The position numbers and the translations under genes are program-made. This document shows positions 42,591-62,401 of a stretch of DNA of 64,000 bases, piece after piece. The notes under the pieces were generated by a model that did no database searches, was not told where the DNA came from, and saw only the letters and a program-made list of their open reading frames with translations. Position 1 is the stretch's first letter. Each line of letters starts with the position of its first letter. The DNA comes from Haematococcus lacustris (lineage: Eukaryota > Chlorophyta > Chlorophyceae > Chlamydomonadales > Haematococcaceae). The DNA lies in NCBI GenBank assembly GCA_030144725.1, contig JASKMD010000008.1, forward strand, positions 16,823,863 through 16,887,862. The letters run 5' to 3'.

Positions 42591-44976
42591 TTAGGGGCCC
42601 AGGGCGCTGCCTGTCTGGCGCAGCATCAGCAGCAGCCCTGCTGCTTGTACCTCAGCATCATCCTGCTCTGGGGCGCCACGGGCCGCTGCCTTGCCACCAT
42701 CACGCAGCACAGCCTCCCAGCCCACCACTGCCTGGCAGTTGTCCGCCTGAGTGCTGGTGTCCTGCTGCCTGAAGCTAGAGTGCTCAGGACTCTGTGACCC
42801 CCTTGAGCATTGAGGCTGGCAGGCCGGGCTACCTGTCTGCCCTGCCGGCGCCGCCTCTGCCTTCTGCTGCTGCCCTGGGCCCTGCCCTGCACAGCTTGCC
42901 TCCTGGCTGTGCTCACCGTCTGCGCAGCTGATGGGCTGCAGCTGCAGAGGTCCACGCTGGCCGGGCTGGAGGCAGGCAGCCGTCAGGTAGGGGTGGCTGG
43001 TGGAGGGTCGCAGCCAAGCAGGCTGGGGGTGATCAGCACAGGAGGAGCCTGCCGGGCTGCTGCGACCCTGGCCTGGTCGGAGGTCAGTGCAGCTTGTGGC
43101 TGGGGTCAGGGGGCCGCTGACAGCGAGGGGGTCCACACAGGGCTCCAGCTGCCCGGGTGTAGGGTAGGGAGCCTGATTAGGATGCGGTTGGGTCAGGGTG
43201 TTAGGCCAGGGTTGCATGGGAAAGGCTAGGTGGGGTGCCAGGGTCATGCCGGGCTGGCCTAGGTGCAGTGGCTGGGGGTGCATAGCCAGGGCCAGCTGGT
43301 ACTGGAGGGCCCATTGCTCCCAGCTCCATGGCTGCGCGGCAGCTAGGTGGAGGGGGAGAGGGGGTAGCAGGTGCAGGGGAATAGCTGCTGTGTGGCTGCT
43401 GCTGGGGCCATGCACAGCCTCATGGGGGAGCCTGCGGGCACGCACATCCACACAAGTGATGGCAGCCGGCAGGGCAATGCCCAATGTAAGCAACTGGGTG
43501 TGGCAGTCTGGCTGTGCTGTAGGACTGGCTTGCAAAGCCACAAAGCTCGTACTGCCTCACACAGCAACCCCTTCTAGCTGTCCACTGTCAACCAGGCCTA
43601 CTGTATTAGAGCAATAAAGCACTTGCTTGTTCATAGTGCGTGGTGAAGGGCTGCTGGGCAAGACTTTGCTGGCAGGCAGACTAGCAGCACACTCAACACA
43701 AGGACTCACCCAGCAGGCTGCCCCGGCTGCCAGGCCCTGCAGCTGGGGTTCAGCTGCGCCTCGTCCAGTCCTTCTTGCTGGCGCTGCTGCTGCTGGCGTC
43801 GGCGCCGGCGCTGCTGCTGTAGAGGGTCCTCAGGGGGGCTTGCTGCCGCAGCCTGTGGAGCAGCTGCACTGCTCTCCCTGCCATCTGCTGCCCTGACCGT
43901 AAGGCAAGCAGGGACTGGCATGACTGAAGCTGGGGGTTGGCTTGATGGGGCTGTGCCACAGCCTTGCTGCAATGCAGGCATGAGGCATGGCCCCTCTGGC
44001 ATCATCCATGCATTCTGCGCTGCCACTGCTGGCCCGCTGCTGCTGCCACTGCTGTTGGCATGTAGCTGCATAGCCACGCAGGGTGGCAGCAACCCAGCCT
44101 GGCTGCTACCCCTGAGATGCTGCTGCTGCTGCTGCTGCTGCTCTGAGTTCAAGGTCGGGAGCAGCAGGGTGTGGGCCTGGGCAGCCCTGCAGCCAGCTGC
44201 CTCTGGTGTGTCTGGGGCCAGGCACGGCACAGGGCCTGCTGAAAGGAGCCCCAGCTGCTGCATGTAGACGCGGAGCGTGCTAGGCAAGCCAGCAGCCTTA
44301 ATGTGACTGTCTTTCCTCCTGAGGGTCGCATTCCTGAAGTGCAGCAGCAGCCGTACGGCTGCAGTGAGAGAAACATAGGGCATGTGTAGGGCGGATGTGC
44401 ACGTGGAAAGCAAGGAGTGAGTGAGGATGCAGTGACATAAGGGCACAGGGACGTACCAATGGTTCTTGATGTGGTTCTCAGTCCGGCCTTCCAAGGAGCG
44501 TGCAATGTCACTCCAACGGTTGCCAAACTTCATGTGAGCTGTCACCAGCTGTGCCTCCTCTTCATCTGTCCATGCATCTGTCCGAATGCCTGGTTTCAAG
44601 TGGTGGTTCCAGCGTTCGCGGCACTGCTTCCCTATGCGACCGTCGCCATCTGTTTTCCCCATGGCAAAGTTAACAGCCTTGGATATGATGCGCCAGTTCC
44701 CCTCGCCATGCATAAGTACCAGCCTGCGAAGCCCAAGGCGGTTATTCTTGTGAGTTGTGATGCTTCCCATGGTGTCATGGATATGGACCTACTGTGTGAA
44801 GTTTTGCCATGCACAGCTTGCACCACCACAACCGAAATATCTACTGACCGCTTCAGCGCGTCGTCCTCTTCAACGCTCCAGTTGCCTTTCAACCGCGCAA
44901 CTGGGTAGCGACGCTTTGCGCAGCGGCCGGCAGCGCTCTCGCCCCACACGGCATCATCGCCCATCGCGTCTGCCAT
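42591..44976 (-). CDS. R2R3-MYB transcription factor
   Basis: Four exons on the minus strand give 659 residues in phase: 44976-44849, 44723-44457, 44333-43710, 43551-42591. Repeat R2 runs from KGNWSVEEDDALKR through GEGNWRIISKAV to CRERWNHHLKPG; R3 from DAWTDEEEAQLV through [30 protein letters not shown]. The Trp ladder is complete except for the usual changes. These bind DNA of the AACNG type in the nucleus. The insert FAMGKTDGDGR in R2 is unusual. The remaining 500 residues are low-complexity: polyQ from a CTG run (about 44119-44142), Arg/Gln tract (QQQRRRRRQQQQR), and a Pro/Gln/Ser-rich C-terminus like an activation domain. Best relatives are plant and algal R2R3 MYBs of the RERWHNHLRP type. 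Start chosen at MADAMGDD, with the reading open a further 21 codons upstream. Confidence 0.88.
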
Positions 44977-45888
44977 ATGTCTCACCTGCTGAGAGCAATG
45001 TGAACAACGCTCTATGCTTGGTGGCGATGATGCGCACAACAGCAACGGCCTCAGGCACAGTCAGACCCGTCTGTTAGTAGCCGTCTGCTTGCTGCCGTGC
45101 TGCCATCAGCGAATAAGAACAAAATCACGTAGCAATTGTACAGCTGGGTGGCAGAGGCCGAACTGTCATTGCAGGAGCTAGCGCCCAGCCCATCTGTACA
45201 GGCCGTTGGGCAGTGTCGGTGTCCTTAACTGCGACTACTGCGACAATTGTGACCCAGCCCTGGGCCCACCTGCCTTGCCCTGCTCCCGCCTGCGTTGTTG
45301 TGCTGAGCAGAGCACTTATGACGTCGGCTTGTTGCGGCGCGATACTCTGGGTCCAAATCCGCAGATTGCGCAGCACGCCGGTACACCCAAAGCGACCGAA
45401 CTGCTGTAAATACAGGCTGAAGTCTGCCGTCTGCGCCGTTAGGCCGATTCACCACAATTTCCCGGCACCGTTGTCGGCCGTTGCAGGTTTAAATCCTAGG
45501 AAACTTGCGTTGTGAGTACACTTCAACATGTTCCGGCAATTGAGGACTCCATGTTCCGGCAATTGAGCAAACCATCACCAGCAAATCGGGCCACCTGGAC
45601 CATGGAGTTGAAAACATGTTCCGGCAATTGAGCAAACACCAAGCTCAAGCCACCAGCCAACACCTCATACCTGCAGCCCACCGAGCTTGAGCTGGAGCTG
45701 CCCCACTGTTGTGCCAACCTGCTACCTCTCATTCCTCCCTACGTGCCTCTTGTGGTGTTTGCTGCAAGCTATGCAGGACGTGCGGTTTCAGTCGGTGCTA
45801 CGGTGCTGACGACCTGTCGTAAGCGTTAAGGTGGTGCGGTTTATTGAGCCCTTATGGTGTATAAATGGTGTTGCAGAAACTGACATTG
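44977..45888. other. Intergenic with three 18-bp direct repeats
   Basis: catgttccggcaattgag occurs at about 45528, 45550 and 45614. No gene recognised. The stretch holds the MYB promoter on the minus strand. Confidence 0.5.
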
Positions 45889-46826
45889 CAACTCCTGAAC
45901 CCTACAGCCCTCATGCTACACCTAAATAAAGCATGAGTTGGAATCGAACCGGGCTGCGAGCTCATCATTGTAAAGGCTACTGACAGTGTGCCTAATGCCC
46001 ACTTCAACTCAGCCTTCTGGTGTGTGTGCCTGTGCCAGAGCCCTAGTAGCTCCAACCCACATACATCCCCTTTGTGAGGGGTTTAATGTTTTGTTTTGCT
46101 TGGGATTGTCTTGCGCTGTAGCTGGCTACAGCTGGAACTGGCGCTGCCACTTGCGCAACAGGGGCTTGTCGGGTATGATCACCCAATCCTGCCCTGCTGG
46201 CCTGGCTTTGGCATGGCTGGGCGGCCATCCCATCTGCACAGCTCAGTGGGACGTGGCCCTGGGCCGACTGCACAGCGGCGAATGTTCAGCGCGGCTGACA
46301 CGTCCCGGTCATAGAACCTGCACATGGGTGTGGAAGATGCATGACGTCAATTCATGTGTCATGTCATGTGGGATATGCTCATGTCATGCACATGTATAGG
46401 ATTGGGTCTGTGCTTACCTGGTGATGTTGTTTATGCTTGTTGAGCACATCAGGCCCCGTGTTTGGGATCGCTGTGCCATGCTTTGCACCGGCCGCAGCCA
46501 CCTGCATGGACACATGGGGCAATGCACATTTGTAAGATGTCTCATCTTGACCCTACCTAGTCACCTTGACTCGGCAGTGTTGGGAGGTGGTGAACAACCC
46601 CCTATCCTCAACCCCCTCACGCGAAGGACTCAGGCGGCGTGTCAAGGAGGGTCTCGCTGAGGGTGTTGTCGGCTGAGCTGACCCGGCTGGTGCGGAACTC
46701 ATCCACCAGCACCACACACCCTGCCCTGGTCTGCTTCACTACCTCCTTCAGCATCTGGCTGACAGGGACACCCCTGCAGTCAATGGTGCCGCTGCCCGTA
46801 GCCAGCAGCCCCATAGGCCAGGGCTG
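45889..46826 (-). pseudogene. 5'-truncated second Fanzor copy
   Basis: Minus-strand match to the last three exons and the tail of the element at 14881-23200. It begins abruptly at 46826 (ccctggcctatgggg), inside the exon before RuvC-II, and ends at 45889 with gttcaggagttg. VLVDEFRTSRVSS and the RuvC-III region with ALNIRR are recognisable, but the N-terminal two thirds including RuvC-I are absent, the first splice donor region is altered (ttcgcgtgagg for ttcaggtgagg), and a small deletion near 46190 brings an early stop. Non-functional as a nuclease. Its tail is complete and keeps the hairpins. Confidence 0.9.
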
Positions 46827-47099
46827 GCGTTTTGTTATACAACTTTTCGCCGTCCGAGGCAAAGTGAGGCGAAAGTGAGGTTCAATTAAGTAGACTTCTA
46901 CTCTACTAGAGTCTAGTAGACTTCGAAGTGCTCTGGACGGGAACTTTCAGCACCCAACATTCCTTCTCACGCAAGCAGCTGGAATTGTGAATCAAGCTGA
47001 TCATTTGACTGCACCGCCATAGCTTTGTGCCATCTCATTGCCTCGCCACTACAAAGCCTTGCCACCAACCATTGTCCACCTTCGCCACGCTGACCTCCA
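46827..47099. other. Short intergenic stretch
   Basis: Contains a palindrome-rich AT stretch (agtagacttctactctacta..., about 46888-46925). It is the 3' flank of CDC5L. Confidence 0.4.
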
Positions 47100-54967
<7,868 letters not shown>

Positions 54968-55215
54968 GTTGACGAGCTGACAAGGACGCTGAGGGCCCTA
55001 CCACCCTGGCACGCCTGCTGACCCTCGCAGCGCCCCGCCCGCGAGCTTAACCTGCAGGGGTTGGGGAGGTTACCCAGATAGTAGTCGACACTGCAGCGTT
55101 AACTGGCGTCAAGGAAAGGATGGTGTAAGCAGAGGAATGAAAATTCGTTTCGCAGACCGAGTGACCTGCACAGGCTGCGAGTATTGGCGGATGCAGGTAT
55201 CGGGTTTGAGGCTCG
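54968..55215. promoter_or_regulatory. Divergent promoter region of CDC5L and SEL1L
   Basis: The two start codons face away from each other with only 248 bp between them, so both promoters and 5' UTRs share this stretch. I see no clear TATA box. Confidence 0.6.
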
Positions 55216-58200
55216 ATGCGGACTGCCGCGCTCCCTCTCGCCCTTCTTGTTTGCTACGTGCTGTCCTGTGCCAGATCCTTCGTGTCTGCTCTGGACACAG
55301 CCTCGCGGCATGACGATCATCAAAAGCTGTACGATGCAGCTATGGCCATCAGGTGCGGAGTTCCCTCTTATCGAGAGAAACCTCCAGTACTCCACTGCTT
55401 TGGGCATGGCCAATGCAGGGGACAGGTTGGCGTCAGCAAAAAAGAGCAGCAACGTTGTGTCGGGGAGCTGCTGCTCAAGGCAGCAGGAGTAAAGACAGCA
55501 AGGAAGTCTGACCCAGGCGAGGGAGAAAGCAGCGCGGGGCCAGATAGCCAAGGGATGATACCTGTGCCAGGCTACCCAGACCTGTTCTTCCTGCCACATG
55601 GTCACAAGGGCGCTCTTCGTGAGCTGGCAAAGGTTGCCATGGTGAGGCGCACACAGCCAGCTTAACCGAGCAAAACTCCGTGTCATGGCGCCAGTCATGC
55701 TGGCTGCTTGTCAGCTGCCCTGCCCTGCACCCCTGCCTTGGAGCATGTGCCTTCTCAGCTCCCTCTCCATCGCCTGTCTGCAACCCATGCTTAAACTCTT
55801 TCAACCTCTATGGCCTGCTTGCAGGAGGGATGGGGGTGTCAGCAGGATGCCCAGCTGGCCCTGGAGCTGTTCAGACGAGCAGCAGCTCTAGGGGAGCCTG
55901 AGGCTCAGGGCCAGATGGCCATGCGCTACGCCCTAGGTCTGCACTACCAAGACAGTTGGGATGAGACTGGCATCGTGCAGTTTGGCGAGGTGGGGCGCAC
56001 CTGATGCTGGGTGGGCGCCTAGACGGCAGATGACAGCCACAGCCACAGGCGGCCAGTGTCTGGCTACCACCACTACTTACCACTTCCCACCACATGGCAG
56101 CTGCAGGAGGCAGACTGCACAGAGGCAGACTGCAGTCAGCAGACTACACTCACACCCCTCACCCCCTGCTACCCACAGCAGCTGGCTGAGGCATGGTTGC
56201 CAATTGGTGTGCAGACATGGATGGCAGCACTTCACACTTTAGATGGTTTCCTTGTTCAGCCACAAGCGCTTGCATGCATGTGTGCATGCATGTGCATGCA
56301 GCCAGATGAGGATGCAGCGCTGCTGCACTACTTCTTTGCAGCGTCAGGCGGGGATGCATTAGCCCGCATGGCGCTGGGCTACCGCCACCTGCATGGCCTT
56401 GGGGTGCCCAAGAGCTGCTGGACAGCTGCTGCCTACTACACCCCGGTGGTAGAGCAGGTGAGCGCCTTGCTTGCATGAAGCCCTGTATGCAGCCCTGCAT
56501 GGTACCTGCATGGTGTTCTGCATGCAGACATGGGCACATGAGTGTTTTTTGGCTGTTTGTGTCGGCAGGTAGCGGACCTGTCAGTGCAGCCAGGAGGGAG
56601 CAACCTGCCCTATGTGGAGCGGATACGGCTCAGCGTGCTGTTCAGCCAGTCACATAAAGTGGACCGGCAGCGCGAGGTAAGGGGGCGGTGGTGGGTTTGT
56701 GATTGCTGACCCTGTCTACCTGCCCTGCTCCCATGCAACCATGCCTGCATGGCATGCACCTGAGGCCGCCACATGCACTCTTGAGCAAGGGCTGCTCCAA
56801 CACTTGGAGTTTGCTGATCATGTGCTGCCAGCGGTGGCAGCAGCGGCAGCATTCATGCCCAGGCACGCTGTCAGGGCAAGAACTGCTGGGCTGCTACACT
56901 GCCGAACACCTTGGTGGGCTGGGTAACCCTGGTGGGCTGCACCTTGGCCTGCAGTGAGGGCGCCCGCACTCCCCCTGCAGCACCAGGGCCTCAGCCGCAC
57001 AACAGGCAGGCAACACACAGGGTGCACCCTTGGCTCATGTCTGGCCCACTGACTGGAACGTACCCGCAGCATGTGAGTTGTCATGTTCTGACGCCTGCCT
57101 GCCATTAGGCATCTCACGGTGTACAACCAGCATGCGGGTTGTTGCAGTCTGGCACTTGCCTGCCATCCTGTTGTGCCTGCCTTGGCCTTACCTGTGCCTG
57201 CAGGTGGTGCAGTTTTACCAGGACTCCGCTGACAAGGGGAATGTGGATGCCCAAACCACAGTGGCCCAGGTGCGGGAGTTGAACCCGGGTGCTCAAGGGT
57301 GCTGCAAGGGGAGTCCCGGGTACAGGAGTCGAACCAGGTCGCTCTGGACCCTCTAGGTTGCCGGCTGTAGGGAGGCTTGCTGCTTGTGGCAGCCGTGGAG
57401 CATGCATGCCGCTCATCAAGTCCAGGGGTGGATACCCACGCATCCTAACCAGCGAGCTCGCCTGTTGCCTGCCTGCCAGCCTGCCTGCCTGCTGCTGAGT
57501 TTATTCACCTATCCACTCCATCTGCTTCTTCATCCCTCTTATTGCTTCATCTGCTTCTTCCACACATCAGACATATCAGGCTTGCTTGCCTTATGCTCGT
57601 GTTGTGGTGCTGCTGTTTGTGATTCCAATGCTTATGCTGATGTTGCTGCTGGTGATATGATGATCATGGTGATGACGGTGCGTTTGGCTTGTTGATGCCC
57701 CTGGTTGCAGGTCTTGAACTATGGTATGCATGGCATGCAGAGGGACCACTCCGCCGCCATGCAGTATCTGCAGAGGGCGGCAGAGGCTGGGGATGTGCAA
57801 GCCATGGGTCACCTGGGCAACATGTACGCCAATGGCCTGGTGCGGTGCAGCGCTGGCACATGTGGTGGGGGCTACCCACTGCCACTGTCACCTGCCACTG
57901 CTTCGCGTGATACTGGGACTTGACCAGGTGGCAGGAGGGGCTGGCAGGGGGTTCAACACTCTTCACACTAGCACTGTGGCAGACAATACGAGCATAAGTG
58001 TTGCAGCAACGCCGATGGGCGAATGCCATTTGATCATGATGATGGTGGTTTGTTGGTAGCAGGCAGGCGAGGTGGACCTTGCCGCAGCCCGGCAGCAGTT
58101 TGAGTCTGCCGCAGAGGAGGGCGGCCCCACCGCCCTGTATGGCCTGGCCTACATGCACCTCACGGGTCAGGGTGCAGACAAGGACCCTGAGAAGGCGCTG

Positions 58201-61200
58201 AAGCTGTTTGTGGAGGTGAGGCAGGGTGAGCCGCCAGCAGCAGCAGCAGAGCATGTGGTGCAGTAGCGGTACCAGGAGGCTGGCAGGGTGGCAGCTGAGG
58301 CAGCAGCCTGGGTGCTGTACCGCAGTCGCGGTGGCAGCTGCCTGGCATTAGCAGCAGCTGGCTAAACACTGTGTCGGTCTTTAGGAAGTGAAGCAATGCA
58401 GCTGGTCGTGCGGTGGCAGCTTCACGGCAGTGGCAGTAGCAGCTGAGAGCAGAATTGAAGTAATGGGTCCTGACGCAAAGTCACAAGCACAGCATAGTTC
58501 GATGATAGCTGCTATCAGCCTGCTGCAGAAGCCCTGTAGCCAATGGGGCGGTTTGAAGAGATTGACACAGGTCAGGCCGTTTCCATCCGGGCTGGCACAT
58601 ACTGTCTCCGCCAGCCTACTGTAGAAGCATGGCCCTGCACTGCTTCCACGCCACCTTGTGTGCAGCTGGCATGCTGAGTTGTCCATGCACTGATGTGGGG
58701 CATGTGCTGGCTGCTTTGGCACCCTGGAGACCGCATGCCTTTGCTGTCCGGCTGCTGCCCACTGCTGTCCACTGCTGCCCACTGCTACCCACTGCTTCCA
58801 ACTGCTGCCCTGCTTGCTGAGGGGTGCAGGCAGCGGAGCAGGGCCACGTGGACGCCCACTACTACCTAGGGGTCATGCACCTACAGGTATGTGGAGCTGA
58901 GGCCCAGGCCCAGGCATTCCCCAGTACTAGCCCACGCAGGTGGTGGGAGCTGATGCCCAGGCTTAGGTTTAGGCATTTCCATGCACTAGCCAGTGCAGGT
59001 GGTGGAAGCTGAGGCTTGGGCGGTGTGGTGGTCAGGGTCAAGGCCCTGGGGCGCAGGTCAAGGTTTGCTGGGGCCTGACTCCGCTTGGCCAGCCAAGGCA
59101 CAGCTAGTGTAGTCAAGGCCGCCATCGCTGCCATTTCATGACATGCCATTTCATGACATCTTAATCTCACCGCCACCAGCAAGGTTTCATCCACTTCTGT
59201 CACATCAAGGGGGGCTAGCTGTCTACTAAATCCCTGTCATCAGGCCCATGCCGCTGGAGGCATGCATGTCCTGGGCATCGCCAGGCTATCAGAGCACATC
59301 ATCATGCCAGCGCACAGCTGTGCTGGGCAGCAGCCTGAGTGCATGCGCTGTGTGAGGTGCAGGGGGTGGGTGTGAGGCGCAAGAGCGTGCAGCGCGCCTT
59401 CTCCTACCTCATGTTGGCGGCTCATGCGGGTCACCTGCTGGCCATGTACAACGTGGCAATGATGCACCTGGCTGGGAAAGGCACACTCAAGTGCGTGCAG
59501 CTCTAGTGCCAGGGCCTGCCAGCTCTAGTGCCAGGTCAGGTCAGGTGCAGTCAGGTCTGGATAGGAATGGCCATGACAGGACAGGACATGACATGCCATG
59601 GAAGCATATGCCAATAGCCTCAGTGTCCATCACCAGAATCCATGGCACACAAATAGTTTGAGGCTGACAATGGAGACAAGCTGAGCATGCTGAACAAATG
59701 GTTGAACATGCTGAACCTGCAGCTCAAGGCTCTTTTACAAGCATATGCAGCCTTGGTGCCTTCAATGAGTTCCACCTTTGAGGTTGCGCTGTGTACGTCA
59801 TGCTGTGTAGATTACAGAGCTGAATGTGTATGTGCGCGTGCAGGAACTGCCGTCCAGCCTCCCTGTTGCTGAAGCTGGCTGCTGAGCGAGGTCCCGTGGC
59901 CGCCAACCTGCAGCAGGGGCACGAGGCCTACTTCCAGGGCCACTACAAGGCCGCAGCCTGGCACTACCTGCAAGCAGGTCAGCCTGGTGGCCATGAGCGG
60001 TTTGGGCACTGAGAGCAGAGCTGGTGGCGGACGGACAGAAGAGGGCCAAGGCAGGAGGGGTTGGCATGGGTGTCGACACTACCCACAGTGGCACTGCTGT
60101 AGACCCTGTGCACACGGCGATGGCAGGAGCAGGACAAGTACCAGCTAACTTAGACCAGACACTCCAGCAGCTGCCGGCACCACAGTGGGTTTGGGGGCTA
60201 AGCAGGGCTGAGATATGGAGGGAGAGAGCAGGGCTGAACAAACCCCTGAAGCTGCCACCACCATTGCGTCACTCTCTCTGCCGGCATCGCCCTCAGCGCC
60301 CTCATAGCCCATGGGTCACACAGACGGCTGCCAGGAGCTGAACAGTCACCACCGCCAACTGCGTTGTGCATCTCCCTGTCCATGTGAAGCTCATCTCAGC
60401 GTGTATGGGAAGGCCATGTGTGACAAGGCTCACTGCCTAAACTTTCCCTGCCAGCTCTTGTGGAACCCCCCATTGACATCCTCCTCTTGAGGCTGTGCAT
60501 AACACAGGCAGACCTGTTCTGCAGCGCATATCATGGTTGCAAACAAGCCTAGCTGTAAGCGCATGCTGTGTGGGATGTGGTGGCTCATGCGCCATGCCTT
60601 TGGACCAACCCTGCTTGTTGGGATCACTGCTGCCCTGCATGGCGGCGCAGGCGAGGCGGGCATGGAGCTTGGGCAGTCTAACGCAGCCTGGCTGCTGGCC
60701 AAGGATTATGTGAGGGCAGGTGAGCGGGAGTGCCCCTGATGACCCCGAGTCTCAGGCTCAGCACTGGGACGGCTTCAAGAACGCTGATCCCGACCCTGAA
60801 CTTGACCCTCACCCTCACCCTGACCCTGACAATCTCCCCAGCGCCCTGCTGCCCTGCTGCCTTGCTGGTGCAGAGGGTCAAGCTGCCAACGTCACGTTCC
60901 AGCTGCTGAAGCGCAGCGCAGAGATGGGCAACGTGGCCAGTCTGTTGGCCATGGCAGACGCCTACTTCCATGGAGACGGAGTCAATCAAGATTGGGCTCG
61001 CTCATCAGCCATTTACTACGAGGTGCGACTGTCGCTGTGCTGACAACCCCATGCTGGCTGGCACAATGGTATATAGCCAACAAGAAGCACACGATGTGTG
61101 GAGCTGCAGCAGCATGCTGACGTCACCTCCCTCTACTGCTTGTCGCAAGGATGTGTCTAAGGGTGTGTCTGAGAGTGTGCCTGAGGGTGTGTCTGAGGGT

Positions 61201-62174
61201 GAGGGTGAGGGCGAGGGTGTGTCTGAGGATGAGGGTGTGTCTGTGTCTGAGGGTGAGGGTGAGGGTGACCAAGTCCGTGGCACTGTTAAATCCTCTTGCA
61301 GGCATACCAAGAACGCTCCCCTGAGGCCATGTTCAACCTGGGCTTCATGCACGAGTTCGGTGCTGGTGTGCCCCAAGACCTCACGCTGGCTGGTCGCTTT
61401 TACGACATGGCACTGCACACCAGTCAGGACGCCGCGCTGGCTGTTTACTGTGCCAAGGCATGGCTGCTGCTGCACCAGGTCTGGGCGTGGCTGCGGCCCA
61501 GGCTGCCCGCCCTTGGGACGTCAGTGTGGGACAACGTGTTCGTCCTGCGTCCGCCGCACACCAGTGTGCTGGGCCAGTGGACCAGCGTCGCCGCGAGCTT
61601 GCTGCCGCACCGCTCCGTCATGCGCGTAGAGCTGGGGCTCTGGCAGTGGTTGCAGAACGCGGGGCTGGTTGACCTCGCGACAGCAGTGACCGGGCAAAAA
61701 GATGTCGGCGAAACTGCGTTCCTCGCCGCGCTGGTGCTGCTCCTGGTAATGGTCCTGCGCGCACGCCAGGCCCGGGTCGCGCACCGGCCGCTGGAAACGG
61801 ACGAGGAAGCCAGGCACCGAATCATCGCGGAGCAGATCGCGGCCGAGGGGCAGGAGGCGGTCGCGGCGCGCAGACAGCAGCACAGAGCCCAGCTGGAGGC
61901 AGCCGGACGGCTGACTGGGGCGCAGCCTCCAGGCACACAGGCGGCACATCAAGCAGAAGTAGCGCAGCGTACGTCGGAGCCGGAGCCTGCGGCAGGAGTG
62001 TCTTTACAGCAAGCAAGCGAGTCGGGGTCGCCAGTAGAACATACAGCCGGCGACAAAACAAGCGCGGCGTCATCAGGCGAGGTTGGGGAGGAAGCGGCAG
62101 CCGCGATCGCACCAGGGGAACGGGTTGGGGGAGGGTTGTTAGGGACGGATAGGTTGGGGGCGGACAACGATTAA
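55216..62174 (+). CDS. HRD3: SEL1L / HRD3 ER-associated degradation adaptor
   Basis: Thirteen exons give 870 residues in a continuous frame: 55216-55641, 55825-55989, 56302-56457, 56569-56676, 57204-57269, 57711-57839, 58063-58215, 58830-58886, 59363-59490, 59844-59977, 60651-60719, 60874-61022, 61302-62174. A signal peptide (LPLALLVCYVLS) is followed by tandem Sel1 repeats, for example LFRRAAALGEPEAQGQMAMRY, ALARMALGYRHLHGLGVPKSC, YLQRAAEAGDVQAMGHLGNMY, AAEQGHVDAHYYLGVMHLQ, YLMLAAHAGHLLAMYNVAMMH, LLKRSAEMGNVASLLAMADAY, SPEAMFNLGFMHEFGAGV. EQVADLS fits the SEL1L linker. A single membrane helix (TAFLAALVLLLVMVLRA) and a cytosolic Glu/Ala-rich tail end the protein. SEL1L/HRD3 sits in the ER membrane, binds the HRD1 ligase and hands over misfolded glycoproteins. 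The tail is longer than usual. Confidence 0.93.
57270..57356 (-). repeat. tRNA-like (SINE-type) remnant in a SEL1L intron
   Basis: On the minus strand two B-box-like words, GGTTCGACTCC and GGTTCAACTCC, lie about 50 bp apart within T-arm-like contexts (cccgggttcaactcccg). No full tRNA fold can be made, so I read it as a tRNA-derived repeat. Confidence 0.35.
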
Positions 62175-62205
62175 AATATACTGTTACGACAAAGCTCAGG
62201 GGTTG

Positions 62206-62210
62206 TGTAA
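62206..62210 (+). terminator. TGTAA polyadenylation signal of SEL1L
   Basis: TGTAA 32 bp after the stop codon, the expected green-algal signal and distance. Confidence 0.7.
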
Positions 62211-62401
62211 TGGCCTGACGTGATGGCAGTGCTTGCAGTCGGCGGCATGTTGTCGATCTGCTTGAATGATTCAACAGTGCATGTTCCCATACTTTTGCGA
62301 CGCCGATCGACGCAGTCTCTTAAACCTTGGTGCGCATGGACACGTTTAGGCTGCCATCCTGATACCAAGCAGCATCGGCGACGACCTGTTCAGCAACGAT
62401 T

